A stretch of DNA of 64,000 nucleotides from Yunchengibacter salinarum (GCF_037658235.1 NZ_JBBJLN010000005.1:124001-188000), one strand, 5' to 3'; shown: positions 1 to 8,930, numbered from the stretch's first letter. The notes: generated by a model from the sequence alone, not told the origin. Numbers and translations are program-made.

Positions 1-401
1 GCATCGAACAGGGTGATTCCGCCTGATTCATCCGCGATCAGAAGTTTTGCGCCCCCGCCCCAGCCGGTCCAGTGGATGCGGTGCCGGGAAAAACCGGTCA
101 GCATCGCATCCTCAAGCCACAGCCCGTCATCGGGCGTATCCGCCAGACTATCGGGCACGCGCCAGACCGCCAGATAGCGCCGCTGCAACGGTTTGGAACC
201 GGGCCGGAAAGCGGCCAGAAACCGCCCGTCCGGCGACAGGGACGCACCGGACAGCGGCGGCGTGGCCACAAGCCGGTCCAGCAGCGCCACACCGGTGACG
301 GGGCGGCGATCCTCGATGGGCTTGACGCGCGTGGGCTCCTCGGCGAGAGCGGGAAGCCGAACAGCGATAAGCAGGGCAAGAACAATCAGAACCGGGCGCA
401 T
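1..401 (-). CDS. Secreted protein, N-terminal part, possibly S9-type peptidase propeller (partial)
   Basis: Only the first 133 codons lie in the window; the gene runs off the left edge. The ATG at 401 is followed by a short hydrophobic signal peptide (MRPVLIVLALLIAVRLPALA, cleavage likely after ALA). Then comes SGASLSPDGRFLAAFRPG and an alternation of short hydrophobic strands, resembling the first blade of the beta-propeller of S9 (prolyl oligopeptidase-type) peptidases. No catalytic region is visible, so the peptidase assignment is a guess from the propeller-like pattern; another exported propeller protein is equally possible. No clear ribosome-binding site precedes the ATG. Confidence 0.55.
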   Translation of the reverse strand, partial: MRPVLIVLALLIAVRLPALAEEPTRVKPIEDRRPVTGVALLDRLVATPPLSGASLSPDGRFLAAFRPGSKPLQRRYLAVWRVPDSLADTPDDGLWLEDAMLTGFSRHRIHWTGWGGGAKLLIADESGGITLFD

Positions 402-470
402 GGGCGGTAGCCTATCACGCGCCCCGGCGCGCTGGAAGCCTGTCGCCCCGCCCGGAACGGTCGGCGGCCA

Positions 471-899
471 TCAGGCGTCCTTGCCGGCATCCGCCGGGGT
501 CTGCCGGTCCACGTCCAGAAAGGTCTGGTGGCAGGTGGCGCGGGCCAGCGGGCGCTCCTCGGCGCCTTTCTCGAACAGGGTGGCATCGGCGATGGCCCGG
601 CGCCGTCCGCCACGCACCAGCCGGGCGCGGGCGATCAGCACGCTGTCCGGCATGACCGGGCGGAAATAGTCCGTTACCATGGTGCCGGTGGAAAACGGGC
701 GCTGGCCCGCCGCCATATAGGTGATCATGCCACAGGCATCATCCAGCATGGCGCCGATCAGGCCGCCCTGAACATGGCCGTGCGGGTTGCACATGGCCGC
801 CGTGGGGCGGAATTCCAGCAATCCCTCGCCCGCATCCATATCCAGCTTCAGATAGCGGCCACCGAGAAAATCCATGCTGGGCACATTGGTGGTGGTCAT
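471..899 (-). CDS. PaaI-family acyl-CoA thioesterase (hotdog fold)
   Basis: 142-residue single-domain hotdog protein. NPHGHVQGGLIGAMLDDACG (about residues 37-56) is the classic PaaI-type HGG/D active-site helix, and the C-terminal half has the expected strands (VLIARARLVRGGRR). It should hydrolyse an acyl-CoA thioester in the cytoplasm; the substrate is not readable. The start at 899 is chosen because GGAG lies about 10 bases upstream; a longer open frame upstream would cross a poly-G run and has no such site. It is transcribed away from the fatty-acid desaturase, and the shared upstream region carries 14 consecutive G. Confidence 0.85.
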   Translation of the reverse strand: MTTTNVPSMDFLGGRYLKLDMDAGEGLLEFRPTAAMCNPHGHVQGGLIGAMLDDACGMITYMAAGQRPFSTGTMVTDYFRPVMPDSVLIARARLVRGGRRRAIADATLFEKGAEERPLARATCHQTFLDVDRQTPADAGKDA

Positions 900-954
900 A
901 AGGCAGTCTCCGCGCAGTTTCGGGCCGCGGTCCCACAGGCAGGGCACGCGCCTT

Positions 955-968
955 GGGGGGGGGGGGGG
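955..968. repeat. 14-base poly-G homopolymer
   Basis: Fourteen uninterrupted G residues lie in the 184-bp region between the thioesterase (start 899) and the desaturase (start 1084). No other run of this length was noticed in the window. Tracts of this kind slip during replication and, in other bacteria, tune promoter spacing. The tract could equally be a sequencing or assembly length error. Confidence 0.95.
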
Positions 969-1083
969 CGAATTTTCATACTGGCCATTCCAGTTTATTT
1001 TTGAGACAATACAGAAGCGGACGGAAAGGGCAAGCGGGCGCACCTGCCCCGCGAATTGGAGAGCCCCGAAGGGGACAAGGCAC

Positions 1084-2034
1084 ATGTCCACCCATTGGCA
1101 GAAACTGAAACCATCCGATGTGGCCAGCCGGGACGAGATCGCCCGCCTGCGGGCAAAAAGCGACCTGAAAGGTGCCGGGCTGCTGCTTCATGCCTGGGCC
1201 GTGATCGGGTTTGCCGCCGCGCTCTATGCCGTCTTTCCCGGCTTCTGGACCGGGCTTGCCGCCCTGCTGCTGGTGGGCGGGCGCCAATTGGGGCTGGCCA
1301 TTCTGATGCATGATGGCAGCCACGGCCTGCTGTTCAGAACCCGCGCGCTCAATGAGCATCTCACAAGGTGGCTGGCCGCCGCCCCCATGCTAATCGACAT
1401 GGATGCCTACCGCATTCACCACATGCAGCATCACCGCTTCACCCGCACGGAAAAAGACCCGGACGAAGGGCTTTATGCGCCCTTCCCCGTGGGCCGGGCC
1501 AGCATGGCTCGCAAGCTGTTGCGGGACATTACCGGCCTGACCTTCCTGCGCGTGCGTTTCGGCGAGCTGATGCACCACTGGCGCCATCAGGGGCCGGGGG
1601 AACCGGCGGGCCGCGCGGCGCGGATGCTGCGCTTTTACGGGCCTGGCCTGCTGGTCAACGCCCTGATGGCCGGGGCCGCCATGGCAGCGGGCCGGGGCGA
1701 TGTGTATCTGGTGGTGTGGCTGCTGCCCTTTGTCACCAGCTACAATCTGTTCCTGCGGGTGCGCAACATGGCGGAGCACGCCACCGTCCCGGACCTGGGC
1801 GACCCCCTGCGCAACAGCCGCACCACGCTGGCCGGCCCGGTGGAGCGGGCGCTGGTGGCCCCCTATTTCGTCAATTTCCATATCGAGCATCACCTGATGC
1901 CCTTCGTGCCCTGCTATCATCTTCCCCGTCTGCATCGCCTGATGCGGGAGCGGGGCTATCATGACCAAATGGAAATCCGCCCCGGGTATGGCGACATCAT
2001 CCGCCTGAACGCAGGCCGCCCCGAAGCCGCCTGA
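1084..2034 (+). CDS. Membrane fatty acid desaturase
   Basis: 316 aa. Three histidine boxes typical of the membrane di-iron desaturase family are present: HDGSH (76-80), HHMQHH (112-117) and HIEHH (266-270), with an extra H232 (AEHA). Hydrophobic segments near residues 33-65 and 185-220 would anchor it in the inner membrane. The family uses O2 and electrons from a ferredoxin- or cytochrome-type donor to put double bonds in acyl chains (hydroxylases and ketolases share the fold). The start ATG at 1084 follows an AAGG site and excludes a longer frame with no signal. It stands alone, divergent from a thioesterase; the shared region contains a 14-G tract that may affect expression. Confidence 0.85.
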   Translation: MSTHWQKLKPSDVASRDEIARLRAKSDLKGAGLLLHAWAVIGFAAALYAVFPGFWTGLAALLLVGGRQLGLAILMHDGSHGLLFRTRALNEHLTRWLAAAPMLIDMDAYRIHHMQHHRFTRTEKDPDEGLYAPFPVGRASMARKLLRDITGLTFLRVRFGELMHHWRHQGPGEPAGRAARMLRFYGPGLLVNALMAGAAMAAGRGDVYLVVWLLPFVTSYNLFLRVRNMAEHATVPDLGDPLRNSRTTLAGPVERALVAPYFVNFHIEHHLMPFVPCYHLPRLHRLMRERGYHDQMEIRPGYGDIIRLNAGRPEAA

Positions 2035-2123
2035 TCCCGGCATTTTCCGCTCGGCGGCGGACGCAGCGGCACCAGCCGCCCACCCGACCCCCTTGTGCAC
2101 GTAATACTCACTGTGAAGTGCAT

Positions 2124-2137
2124 CTTGCTTTTGCAAG
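2124..2137. promoter_or_regulatory. Small inverted repeat upstream of the Crp/Fnr gene
   Basis: CTTGC-TTTT-GCAAG lies about 100 bp before the Crp/Fnr-type gene, in the 202-bp non-coding stretch after the desaturase. It could be a regulator-binding site or a weak hairpin; arms are only 5 bp, so this is tentative. Confidence 0.25.
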
Positions 2138-2236
2138 TGTATGGCGCTTGCCCGCAAAAGGGTAGAGCGGCACACCCTTAACTGGTCCGGTTCATAGTTT
2201 CCAACGTCCTTTATTTTAGCGTCAGAGACCCCGTGA

Positions 2237-2977
2237 ATGTTGAAAGCAAGCCCGGATATCCAGACCTGGTTCCAGCAGGAGGGCGACCCCGTAACCTTTC
2301 CCCGCGGCTCTCTGATCAAGGCAGGCCATCAACCCGCAGACCCTTTTTTGCTGGTACAGTCGGGCTGGCTGCTCATGTATGACGACCTGCCGGAGAAGGG
2401 GCCGAGCATCGCGCAATTCTATACCACACAGGAACTGGCACCGGGGCTGAGCGGCCTTTTCCTGCATGATCCATCGGAAATTCGCGCACGAACCGATTGC
2501 GCGGCAATCGCCGTCAGTGCCGACCGGATACGGGAAAAGATCAATGAGGACCAGACCTTCCGGGATGATCTGCTGACCCTGATGGCCAGCAAGCTGCTGG
2601 TGGCGCGGCGGCGCTGGTCCGTGATGGGGCACCTGAACGCACGGGAAGCGGTGATGATCCTGCTGGCGGAAATCAGCGTTCGCACCGGAAACGGCCACGA
2701 CACGCTGAACGGCGGCCGCAGACTGGTGCCCCACACCATCGAAATGCCCCTGACCAATGCGGAGATCGGCCAGGTGGTGGGACTTTCCGAAAGCCATGTG
2801 GGCCGTGTCATGCGTTCCCTTGATGAGGACGGCCACACCCGGCAGGACGGCCAGACGATCCATATCCTCAACTGGACGGAGACAATCCAGGCACTGCACC
2901 TGCCCCGGCTCTATCAGGGCACGCTGAGCCCGCCCGCCATGCTGAACAGTCACGCGCCCCAACAACCCCAGCCCTGA
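2237..2977 (+). CDS. Crp/Fnr-family transcriptional regulator
   Basis: 246 aa. The N-terminal ~120 residues look like the cNMP-binding-type beta barrel (FPRGSLIKAG, PFLLVQSGW), followed by a dimerisation helix and a C-terminal winged helix with recognition region LTNAEIGQVVGLSESHVGR (172-190). There is no N-terminal cysteine cluster, only Cys88 stands out, so it is not an Fe-S oxygen sensor of the FNR type. The effector is unknown. It is a single gene between the desaturase and the convergent TonB-receptor operon; its targets cannot be read from context. Confidence 0.9.
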   Translation: MLKASPDIQTWFQQEGDPVTFPRGSLIKAGHQPADPFLLVQSGWLLMYDDLPEKGPSIAQFYTTQELAPGLSGLFLHDPSEIRARTDCAAIAVSADRIREKINEDQTFRDDLLTLMASKLLVARRRWSVMGHLNAREAVMILLAEISVRTGNGHDTLNGGRRLVPHTIEMPLTNAEIGQVVGLSESHVGRVMRSLDEDGHTRQDGQTIHILNWTETIQALHLPRLYQGTLSPPAMLNSHAPQQPQP

Positions 2978-2986
2978 CTGGCTGGC

Positions 2987-5077
2987 TCAGAACCGGGTGC
3001 GCACGCCCAACTGCCAGCGCGGGCGCCGCGCCAAAGTCAGCAGGCCGTCCGAACTGATGGCGGAAATCACCCGCTCGCCGAACAGATTGTCGATCCGGGC
3101 AAAAACGGACACGCCCCGCCCCACATCCAGACTGCCATCCAGCCCCAGCGCGACGAAGCCCGGCAGGCGCCGGGTACCCAGATCATCGTCGAACTGCCCG
3201 GCGGAGGCATCCACCCGCACCGCCGCGGACCATGCGCCCCCCTCAAACGCCAGCCGGGCCTGGCCCCGGTGCACGGGTGTTTGCGGCGGGCGCTGCCCCA
3301 CCAGGGCGGGATTGGCCGGGGCCTCGGTGATGCGGGCATCGCTCAGGGAATAGCGCGCGGTCAACGCCGCCGTTACGCCCGCGCCCATGCGCCGCGACAC
3401 TTCAAGGTCCACCTCCAGGCCATCGGTGACACTCTCGGCGATATTGGCGCGCTGGCGCAGCACGCCACCGGGGGGCACGAAACCACCGGGATCGAACACG
3501 CCCGGCCCAAAGCCAAGGGTGACATTGCCCACCCCGTCGAACAGCCAGCTACGGAACACCGTCACCCCCAGCGACACGGACGACAGGGGCCGATAGCGCA
3601 CCCCTGCTTCCAGCCCGGTGGCCTTTTCCGGGATCAGGCGGGCATTGGCCTCCGTGATATCGTTAACAACGCGGAAAGGGCGGTAGAATTCGTTAATGGT
3701 GGGCAGGCGCCAGCTTCGAAACAGGGCGGCATTAACCTTTATGGCCCCCGACAGGTTAACATCCGCGCCCAGCCGCCCGCTGGCCACCCAGCCGGACTGA
3801 TCGGCAAAGCTGGTGTCCTGCAAGGACTCGCCCGATACCGTATTACGCTCCACCCGGCTGCCGGAAAACACCTCATATCGGTCGATGCGGCCCGTCGCGG
3901 CCCATGCCACCGGCCCGCGCGTGCCCGATGCTTCCGCGAAACCGCCCAGAATCAACTGGTCCCCGCCCGCCGTGCGCTGCCGGGTAAAGCCCTGCCCCAG
4001 ATTGCGGAAACGCTCATTGGTTTCGCCCGACAGGCGGCGGGCATCCAGCCCCAGTTCCAGCCCGTCCCACTGCAAGCGCACCATGCCGCCCGCGCCCCAG
4101 CCGGGCAGATCGAACTGGTCCAGCACGGCGCGCTCGGTGGTGCGTTCATCCCGCGCGCTGGCGAATGTGTTAACGAATGTGCGGTCCCGGAAAAACACGT
4201 TAACTTCCGCATCCGGCCCATCCGGGAAGCGGCCCAGAAGGCGGATCTGGCTGTCCACGCCCCGCGTATCGTTGCGGGCCAGCGACAGGCCGTTAACCCG
4301 CTCCTCCTCGTACCAGCGCAGACTGGCTTCCAGTGTCCAGGTGTCGCTCAGCGCCAGCACGCCGCGCCCGCCCGCATGGCGTACCGTCTGGGCGGCGGGC
4401 ACATCCACCGGGCCGCGCTGGTCTTCGGGCACCAGGAAAAAGCCGTCGCTGTGATCCACGCCACCCCATAGCCGCACATGGCCGCTGTCGCCCTTGAAGG
4501 CCAGGGCGCCGCGTCCGCCAAGGCTGTCATAACGGCCCACCGTACCGGTGAACGAGCCGCCCGTGCGATCGGGCGCCTTGCTTTTCAGCGCCACCGCCCC
4601 GGCCAGCGCCTGCGCCCCGAACGCACCGGGGGCGCCGCCCTTGCGCACCGTGGCCTCGGCCAGGGTTTCCGGCGCCAGCGCGCTCCAGTATATCCAGCCG
4701 CCAAAGGGATCATTCAGGGGCATTCCGTCCAGCGTGACCAGCACCCGGCCCGCTGCATTGGCGCCAATGCCGCGCATGGTCAGACCCTGCGTGGTGGGAT
4801 GGGCGCTATAGCTGTCCGCCCGGCGGAACAGGCCGACCCCCGGCACACGGCCCAGCACCCGATCCAGCCGCCCCAGCGGAGCGCTCTCCGGCGACAGGCG
4901 CACCACGCTTTGGCCCGCATCCGCCACCGGCAGGCGACGGGCGGTCACGGTCAGCGTTTCCAGCGCGGTAGACTCAGCCGCCACCCCGCTGCCGACGCAC
5001 CAGATCAGCGCCCACAGCGCCGCCGGAATTGTTGAAATGGGTGCGGACATATGTGGCAAGCGCGGCAATCTCATCAT
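2987..5077 (-). CDS. TonB-dependent outer-membrane receptor
   Basis: 696 aa, a usual size for the family. After a signal peptide (hydrophobic stretch around 17-34, AAES) a TonB-box-like ETLTVTARR (40-48) leads into a plug domain with LTMRGIGANAAGRVLVTLDG, then a beta barrel ending in aromatic WQLGVRTRF. Two ATGs at 5077 and 5074 or another at 5050 could be the start; all overlap the end of the upstream cytochrome c gene by 77-104 bp, suggesting coupled translation. It is the last gene of an operon with a PQQ-type sugar dehydrogenase and cytochrome c. The ligand could be PQQ, or a substrate of that enzyme; this is inference. Confidence 0.9.
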   Translation of the reverse strand: MMRLPRLPHMSAPISTIPAALWALIWCVGSGVAAESTALETLTVTARRLPVADAGQSVVRLSPESAPLGRLDRVLGRVPGVGLFRRADSYSAHPTTQGLTMRGIGANAAGRVLVTLDGMPLNDPFGGWIYWSALAPETLAEATVRKGGAPGAFGAQALAGAVALKSKAPDRTGGSFTGTVGRYDSLGGRGALAFKGDSGHVRLWGGVDHSDGFFLVPEDQRGPVDVPAAQTVRHAGGRGVLALSDTWTLEASLRWYEEERVNGLSLARNDTRGVDSQIRLLGRFPDGPDAEVNVFFRDRTFVNTFASARDERTTERAVLDQFDLPGWGAGGMVRLQWDGLELGLDARRLSGETNERFRNLGQGFTRQRTAGGDQLILGGFAEASGTRGPVAWAATGRIDRYEVFSGSRVERNTVSGESLQDTSFADQSGWVASGRLGADVNLSGAIKVNAALFRSWRLPTINEFYRPFRVVNDITEANARLIPEKATGLEAGVRYRPLSSVSLGVTVFRSWLFDGVGNVTLGFGPGVFDPGGFVPPGGVLRQRANIAESVTDGLEVDLEVSRRMGAGVTAALTARYSLSDARITEAPANPALVGQRPPQTPVHRGQARLAFEGGAWSAAVRVDASAGQFDDDLGTRRLPGFVALGLDGSLDVGRGVSVFARIDNLFGERVISAISSDGLLTLARRPRWQLGVRTRF

Positions 5078-5384
5078 CCGTCAACTGTTTGAAAGCGGGC
5101 ATTTCATTATTGAACTGGCTGTTTTCCACCGCCGCGCTGCCCCGCAGGATCAGCGCCACCACGGCCCCCTTGTCCCCGTTGGCGCGGGGGCTGTCGATCA
5201 GGGCGGGCTGCATCATGGGCACCCCGCCGCCATCGACCATATGGCAACTGGCACAGTGGGTCCGGTACAGGGCTTCGCCGTCCGCCGCAAGGGCGCGCGC
5301 GGGCGCCAGAAGCGCCAGCAGTGCCATACCCGTCAGGCCAGCAAGACCACTCAGGCCGATCCGGCCAGCATCAATCCTGCGCAT
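4974..5384 (-). CDS. Periplasmic c-type cytochrome
   Basis: 136 aa with a signal peptide (hydrophobic 11-33, ALAADG) and one haem site CASCH (44-48). The distal ligand is probably Met95 in NNEMPAF. It belongs to the small class I cytochromes that accept electrons from periplasmic dehydrogenases. It overlaps the upstream sugar dehydrogenase by 14 bp and the downstream TonB receptor by up to 104 bp, so the three are almost certainly co-translated. Its likely job is carrying electrons from the PQQ enzyme to the respiratory chain. The C-terminal ~30 residues, lying in the overlap, are basic and glycine-rich and not typical of the fold. Confidence 0.85.
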   Translation of the reverse strand: MRRIDAGRIGLSGLAGLTGMALLALLAPARALAADGEALYRTHCASCHMVDGGGVPMMQPALIDSPRANGDKGAVVALILRGSAAVENSQFNNEMPAFKQLTDDEIAALATYVRTHFNNSGGAVGADLVRRQRGGG

Positions 5385-6672
5385 GGGTCACCCGCCAGAT
5401 CCGGCCACCGGACATCAGGCTGGACACATACATGGCCCCGTCCGGCCCTTCCGTCAGCCCGGTGGGGCGATGCTCCGCCTGCCGGGGACTTGTCACCTTG
5501 TCTTCCCCGGCAAAGCCATCGGCAAAGGTCACCCAATCGCCGGTGACTGTGCCGTCGGCATCCATGGGCACATAAACGATCCGGTAGCCTTCCTGAACCG
5601 GCGACCGGTTCCAGGACCCGTGAAAGGCGATGAAGGCGCCCGTGCGCCAGCCATCCGGCCAGGCACCGGTCTGCCGGAACAGCAGGCCATTGGGCGCCCA
5701 GTGCCCCGGAAAGCCCAGCAACGGTTTTTTGCCATGATCGCTGACCGTATCGCCGTCGCCGCCATATTCCGGCATCACCATGCGGCTGCCCTTGCGGTGG
5801 TCGTAATAGCTGAACGGCCAGCCCAGATCGTCGCCCCGGTCCACGCGGTGGAATTCCTCCGCCGGCAGTTCGGCGCTTTCCGCCACGCTGTAGATGTCGG
5901 GGAAGAACTGATGCAACTGATCCCGGCCATGCTGCACCAGATACAGACCATCCGCCTGATGGTTCCATTCCAGCGCCACGGCATTGCGGTGGCCGGTGGA
6001 ATGGCGCACCGCATCATCGGGGAAGGTCTGATCGTCCCCATCCGGGTTCAGCATCCACACGCTGGCCTGTAGCTCCAGATCCGGGCAGGGGCGCGCGCCC
6101 GGCGAGCCCTTCACGCGGGTTTCCGTCATGCAGGCATTGCTGGGCGCGCCCACATTCACATACAGCATCCCCTCGCCGTCAAAGGCGAGCGACTTGGCCG
6201 CGTGCGCCCGCTGTTCGGGAAAGCCATCCATCACCACCGTGCCCGCACCCGAAGGCACCGGGCCGTCCGCCAGCGAAAAGCGCACGATGCTGGTGTCATC
6301 CCCGTAATAGAGCGCGCCATCATGCAGGCGCATACCGGTGCCGGACAGGCCAGGCGCGAAATATTCGGTGCGGTCGGCCTTGCCGTCGCCGTCCGTGTCC
6401 TTCAGGGCCACGGCACCGAAACCATCCTCCGTGGGGCGCATCAGCGCCGCATAGACCCAGCCGTCAGCGGATACCGCCATGTGCCGGGCGCGGCCAATGC
6501 CATCGGCGAACACGGTGGCCTCAAAGCCGGGCGCCAGCCGAACGCCGGTATCGGGGTTCCGCGCTGCATCGTCCGGCACCCCGGAAACCTGTGCCTGAAC
6601 CCCGGTCAGGCCGATGCCCGCGCCCATAATGGCGGCGAGCGCGCCTTTGATCCCGTTTTTCATCCGTGTCAT
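5371..6672 (-). CDS. PQQ-type sugar (sorbosone/glucose-like) dehydrogenase
   Basis: 433 aa. A signal peptide (AAIMGAGIGLTGVQAQ) is followed by a six-bladed propeller typical of soluble aldose/sorbosone dehydrogenases: LAPGFEATVFADGIGRARHM near the start, STGHRNAVALEW, and the family's FHGSWNRSP near residue 345. Such enzymes oxidise sugars or aldoses in the periplasm with PQQ. The ATG at 6672 is preferred because AGGGAGAGGGGT directly precedes it; a longer frame to 6738 lacks a site. It heads an operon with cytochrome c and a TonB receptor. No PQQ-synthesis genes are in the window. A few relatives bind haem-linked electron acceptors instead, so the cofactor is inferred. Confidence 0.85.
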   Translation of the reverse strand: MTRMKNGIKGALAAIMGAGIGLTGVQAQVSGVPDDAARNPDTGVRLAPGFEATVFADGIGRARHMAVSADGWVYAALMRPTEDGFGAVALKDTDGDGKADRTEYFAPGLSGTGMRLHDGALYYGDDTSIVRFSLADGPVPSGAGTVVMDGFPEQRAHAAKSLAFDGEGMLYVNVGAPSNACMTETRVKGSPGARPCPDLELQASVWMLNPDGDDQTFPDDAVRHSTGHRNAVALEWNHQADGLYLVQHGRDQLHQFFPDIYSVAESAELPAEEFHRVDRGDDLGWPFSYYDHRKGSRMVMPEYGGDGDTVSDHGKKPLLGFPGHWAPNGLLFRQTGAWPDGWRTGAFIAFHGSWNRSPVQEGYRIVYVPMDADGTVTGDWVTFADGFAGEDKVTSPRQAEHRPTGLTEGPDGAMYVSSLMSGGRIWRVTHAQD

Positions 6673-6833
6673 ACCCCTCTCCCTTGATCCGACTTGCCCG
6701 GTGATCCCGCCGCCGATCCCAAAGCCCGCGGCGCACACCTGTTGTTTCTAGCTAACCCGCATACCCTTGTCTGGCAAGCGGCCAGCCCCATATGGGCCGG
6801 AAAGCCCTTCTTCACCGTCAGGAGCCCCCCGCC

Positions 6834-7460
6834 ATGCCCGAAGACCAATCGCCCATGACGGCCCCGGCCCCGGCCAGCCGCGATGCCTATCATCTGCTGA
6901 CCACGCGCCGCTCGGTCAAGACGCGGGACATGACCGGCCCCGGCCCGGATCGGGCGGATGTGGAAAAGATACTGACCGCCGCCACCCGCGTGCCCGACCA
7001 TGGCAAGCTGACGCCGTGGCGCTTTCATGCCTTTATCGGCGACGACCGGCAGCAACTGGCCGACCTGCTTCACGACGCCATGATGGCCGAGGAAGGGTCC
7101 GAGCGCAAAGCCCGCGCCATGGCGGATTATGCCTTGCAGACCCCGGCGGTGGTGCTGGCCATATCCACGCCCAGCATGGAAAAGCCCATCCCCGCATGGG
7201 AACAGCACCTGTCCATGGGGGCCGCCTGCCAGACCCTGCTGATTGCCGCGCACAGTCTGGGCTTTGTGGGGCAATGGCTCACCGGCTGGGCGGCCACCAG
7301 CCCCACCGTGGCCGCGAAGCTGGGCCTTGGCGGGATGGACCGGATCGCGGGTTATCTTTTCCTTGGCTCGCCGCCGGACACACCCCCCACGGAACGGGAG
7401 CGCCCGGCGCTTGAAGACGTGGCCACCTTCGGCCTGCCCCACACCAGCCACGGAGCCTGA
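6834..7460 (+). CDS. Nitroreductase-family FMN oxidoreductase (YdjA-like)
   Basis: 208 aa, the length of the small YdjA subgroup. LLTTRRSVK near the N terminus, TRVPDHGKLTPWRF (FMN contact) and GAACQTLLIAAHSLGFVGQWLTGW are characteristic of the nitroreductase fold; these enzymes are FMN dimers reducing nitro, quinone or enone compounds with NAD(P)H. The start at 6834 follows AGGAG by about 8 bases; the frame is open upstream but without a site. It is followed after 4 bp by selO, so the two are probably cotranscribed. Confidence 0.88.
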   Translation: MPEDQSPMTAPAPASRDAYHLLTTRRSVKTRDMTGPGPDRADVEKILTAATRVPDHGKLTPWRFHAFIGDDRQQLADLLHDAMMAEEGSERKARAMADYALQTPAVVLAISTPSMEKPIPAWEQHLSMGAACQTLLIAAHSLGFVGQWLTGWAATSPTVAAKLGLGGMDRIAGYLFLGSPPDTPPTERERPALEDVATFGLPHTSHGA

Positions 7461-7464
7461 CCCC

Positions 7465-8883
7465 ATGCCCTTCGGATCGGCATACCGCCCCGACCCCGCC
7501 TTTCTCCGGCTTGGTGACGGGTTTGCCGACCCGGTGACGGCGGCGGATTTTCCGGCGCACATTCTGCGCTATCGCAATGACGGCGCCGCCACACAAATAG
7601 GGCTGGACACCCTGTCGGATGCGGAATGGACCCGCCATCTGGCGGGCTTCGAGCCCCTGCCCGACAATCTGCCAGAGCCGCTGGCCATGCGCTATCACGG
7701 CCATCAGTTCCGCAGCTACAACCCGGACCTGGGCGATGGCCGGGGCTTTCTGTTCGCCCAGATGCGGGACCGGGCGGGTCGCCTGATGGATCTGGGCACC
7801 AAGGGGTCCGGCACCACGCCCTATAGCCGCTTCGGGGACGGGCGGCTCACCCTGAAGGGGGCGGTCAGGGAAATCCTCGCCGCCGAGATGCTGGAAAGCC
7901 TGGGCGCGCATGTATCCCGCGTGCTGTCGGTGGTGGAAACGGGCGAGCACCTGACCCGGCATGACGAGCCCTCCCCCACGCGCTCGGCGGTGATGGTGCG
8001 GCTCAATCACGGTCATATCCGCATCGGCACCTTTCAGCGCCACGCCTTTTTCAGCGAAACGGACAAGCTGGAAAAACTGGTGGACTTCAGCCTTGAAACC
8101 TATTTCGGCGAAACCCCGCAAGGCGACGCCGCCGCGCGCGCCTGCCGCCTTCTGGCGCTGGTGGCCGACCGGGTGGCCCATCAGGCGGCGGACCTGATGG
8201 CCACCGGCTTCGTGCACGGCGTGCTGAACACGGACAATATCAACATCACCGGCGAGATTTTCGATTTCGGCCCCTGGCGCTTCCTGCCCGAAATGAACCT
8301 GACCTTCACCGCCGCCTATTTCGACGAAACCGGGCTTTATGCCTTTGGCCGACAGGCGGACGCGCTGCACTGGAACATCTATCAGCTTGCGGGCGCGCTG
8401 GTGGACCTGGCCGGGGAAGACGCGCTGAAAGACGTGCTGGCCCCCTTCCCGAAAACCTATGTGGCGGCGCTGAAAAAGGCCCTGTTCCACCGGCTGGGGC
8501 TGAAGCCCTTTGGCACTGAGCGCGACGATGCGATGCTCGGTGCCCTCAACGATTTCATGATCGAGGGGAAAATCCCGTTCGAGCGATTCTTCTTCGACTG
8601 GTATGGCGGCGCCCTGTCCGCCGACCGGGCACAGCACAGCCCCATCGCGGACCAGTATGAAACGGATCGCTTCAAGGCGCTGGAACCGCACCTTCTGGCG
8701 GCGGAACCGAAACGCCGCGATGCGCTGGACCAGCCCTATTTCAACGCCACCGGCCCGGAAACCCTGCTGATCGACGAGGTGGAAGCGCTGTGGGCCGCCA
8801 TCGACCGGGATGATGACTGGCAGCCCCTGAACCACAAGCTGGATCGCATCAGGGCCATGGGCGCAGCGCTCGGCCACCGCTAG
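7465..8883 (+). CDS. selO: Protein adenylyltransferase SelO (YdiU)
   Basis: 472 aa. SelO is a pseudokinase-fold enzyme that transfers AMP from ATP to Ser, Thr or Tyr of proteins and is linked to oxidative stress. Signature blocks are intact: MRYHGHQFRSYNPDLGDGRG (75-94), GTKGSGTTPYSRFGDGR (111-127), HGVLNTDN (251-258) and DFGP (267-270). Many SelO proteins end in a Cys- or Sec-containing motif; this one ends LGHR with no such residue, so redox regulation through it is absent. The ATG at 7465 lies 4 bp after the nitroreductase stop. Confidence 0.95.
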   Translation: MPFGSAYRPDPAFLRLGDGFADPVTAADFPAHILRYRNDGAATQIGLDTLSDAEWTRHLAGFEPLPDNLPEPLAMRYHGHQFRSYNPDLGDGRGFLFAQMRDRAGRLMDLGTKGSGTTPYSRFGDGRLTLKGAVREILAAEMLESLGAHVSRVLSVVETGEHLTRHDEPSPTRSAVMVRLNHGHIRIGTFQRHAFFSETDKLEKLVDFSLETYFGETPQGDAAARACRLLALVADRVAHQAADLMATGFVHGVLNTDNINITGEIFDFGPWRFLPEMNLTFTAAYFDETGLYAFGRQADALHWNIYQLAGALVDLAGEDALKDVLAPFPKTYVAALKKALFHRLGLKPFGTERDDAMLGALNDFMIEGKIPFERFFFDWYGGALSADRAQHSPIADQYETDRFKALEPHLLAAEPKRRDALDQPYFNATGPETLLIDEVEALWAAIDRDDDWQPLNHKLDRIRAMGAALGHR

Positions 8884-8930
8884 GGGCCGCGCCGCGCCCA
8901 CCGCTGGGCCAAGGGGTGCGGGACGCGCCC

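Noticed and set aside
7465..8883. Selenocysteine in SelO
   Set aside because: No in-frame TGA before the stop and no Cys in the C-terminal region; the protein ends LGHR.
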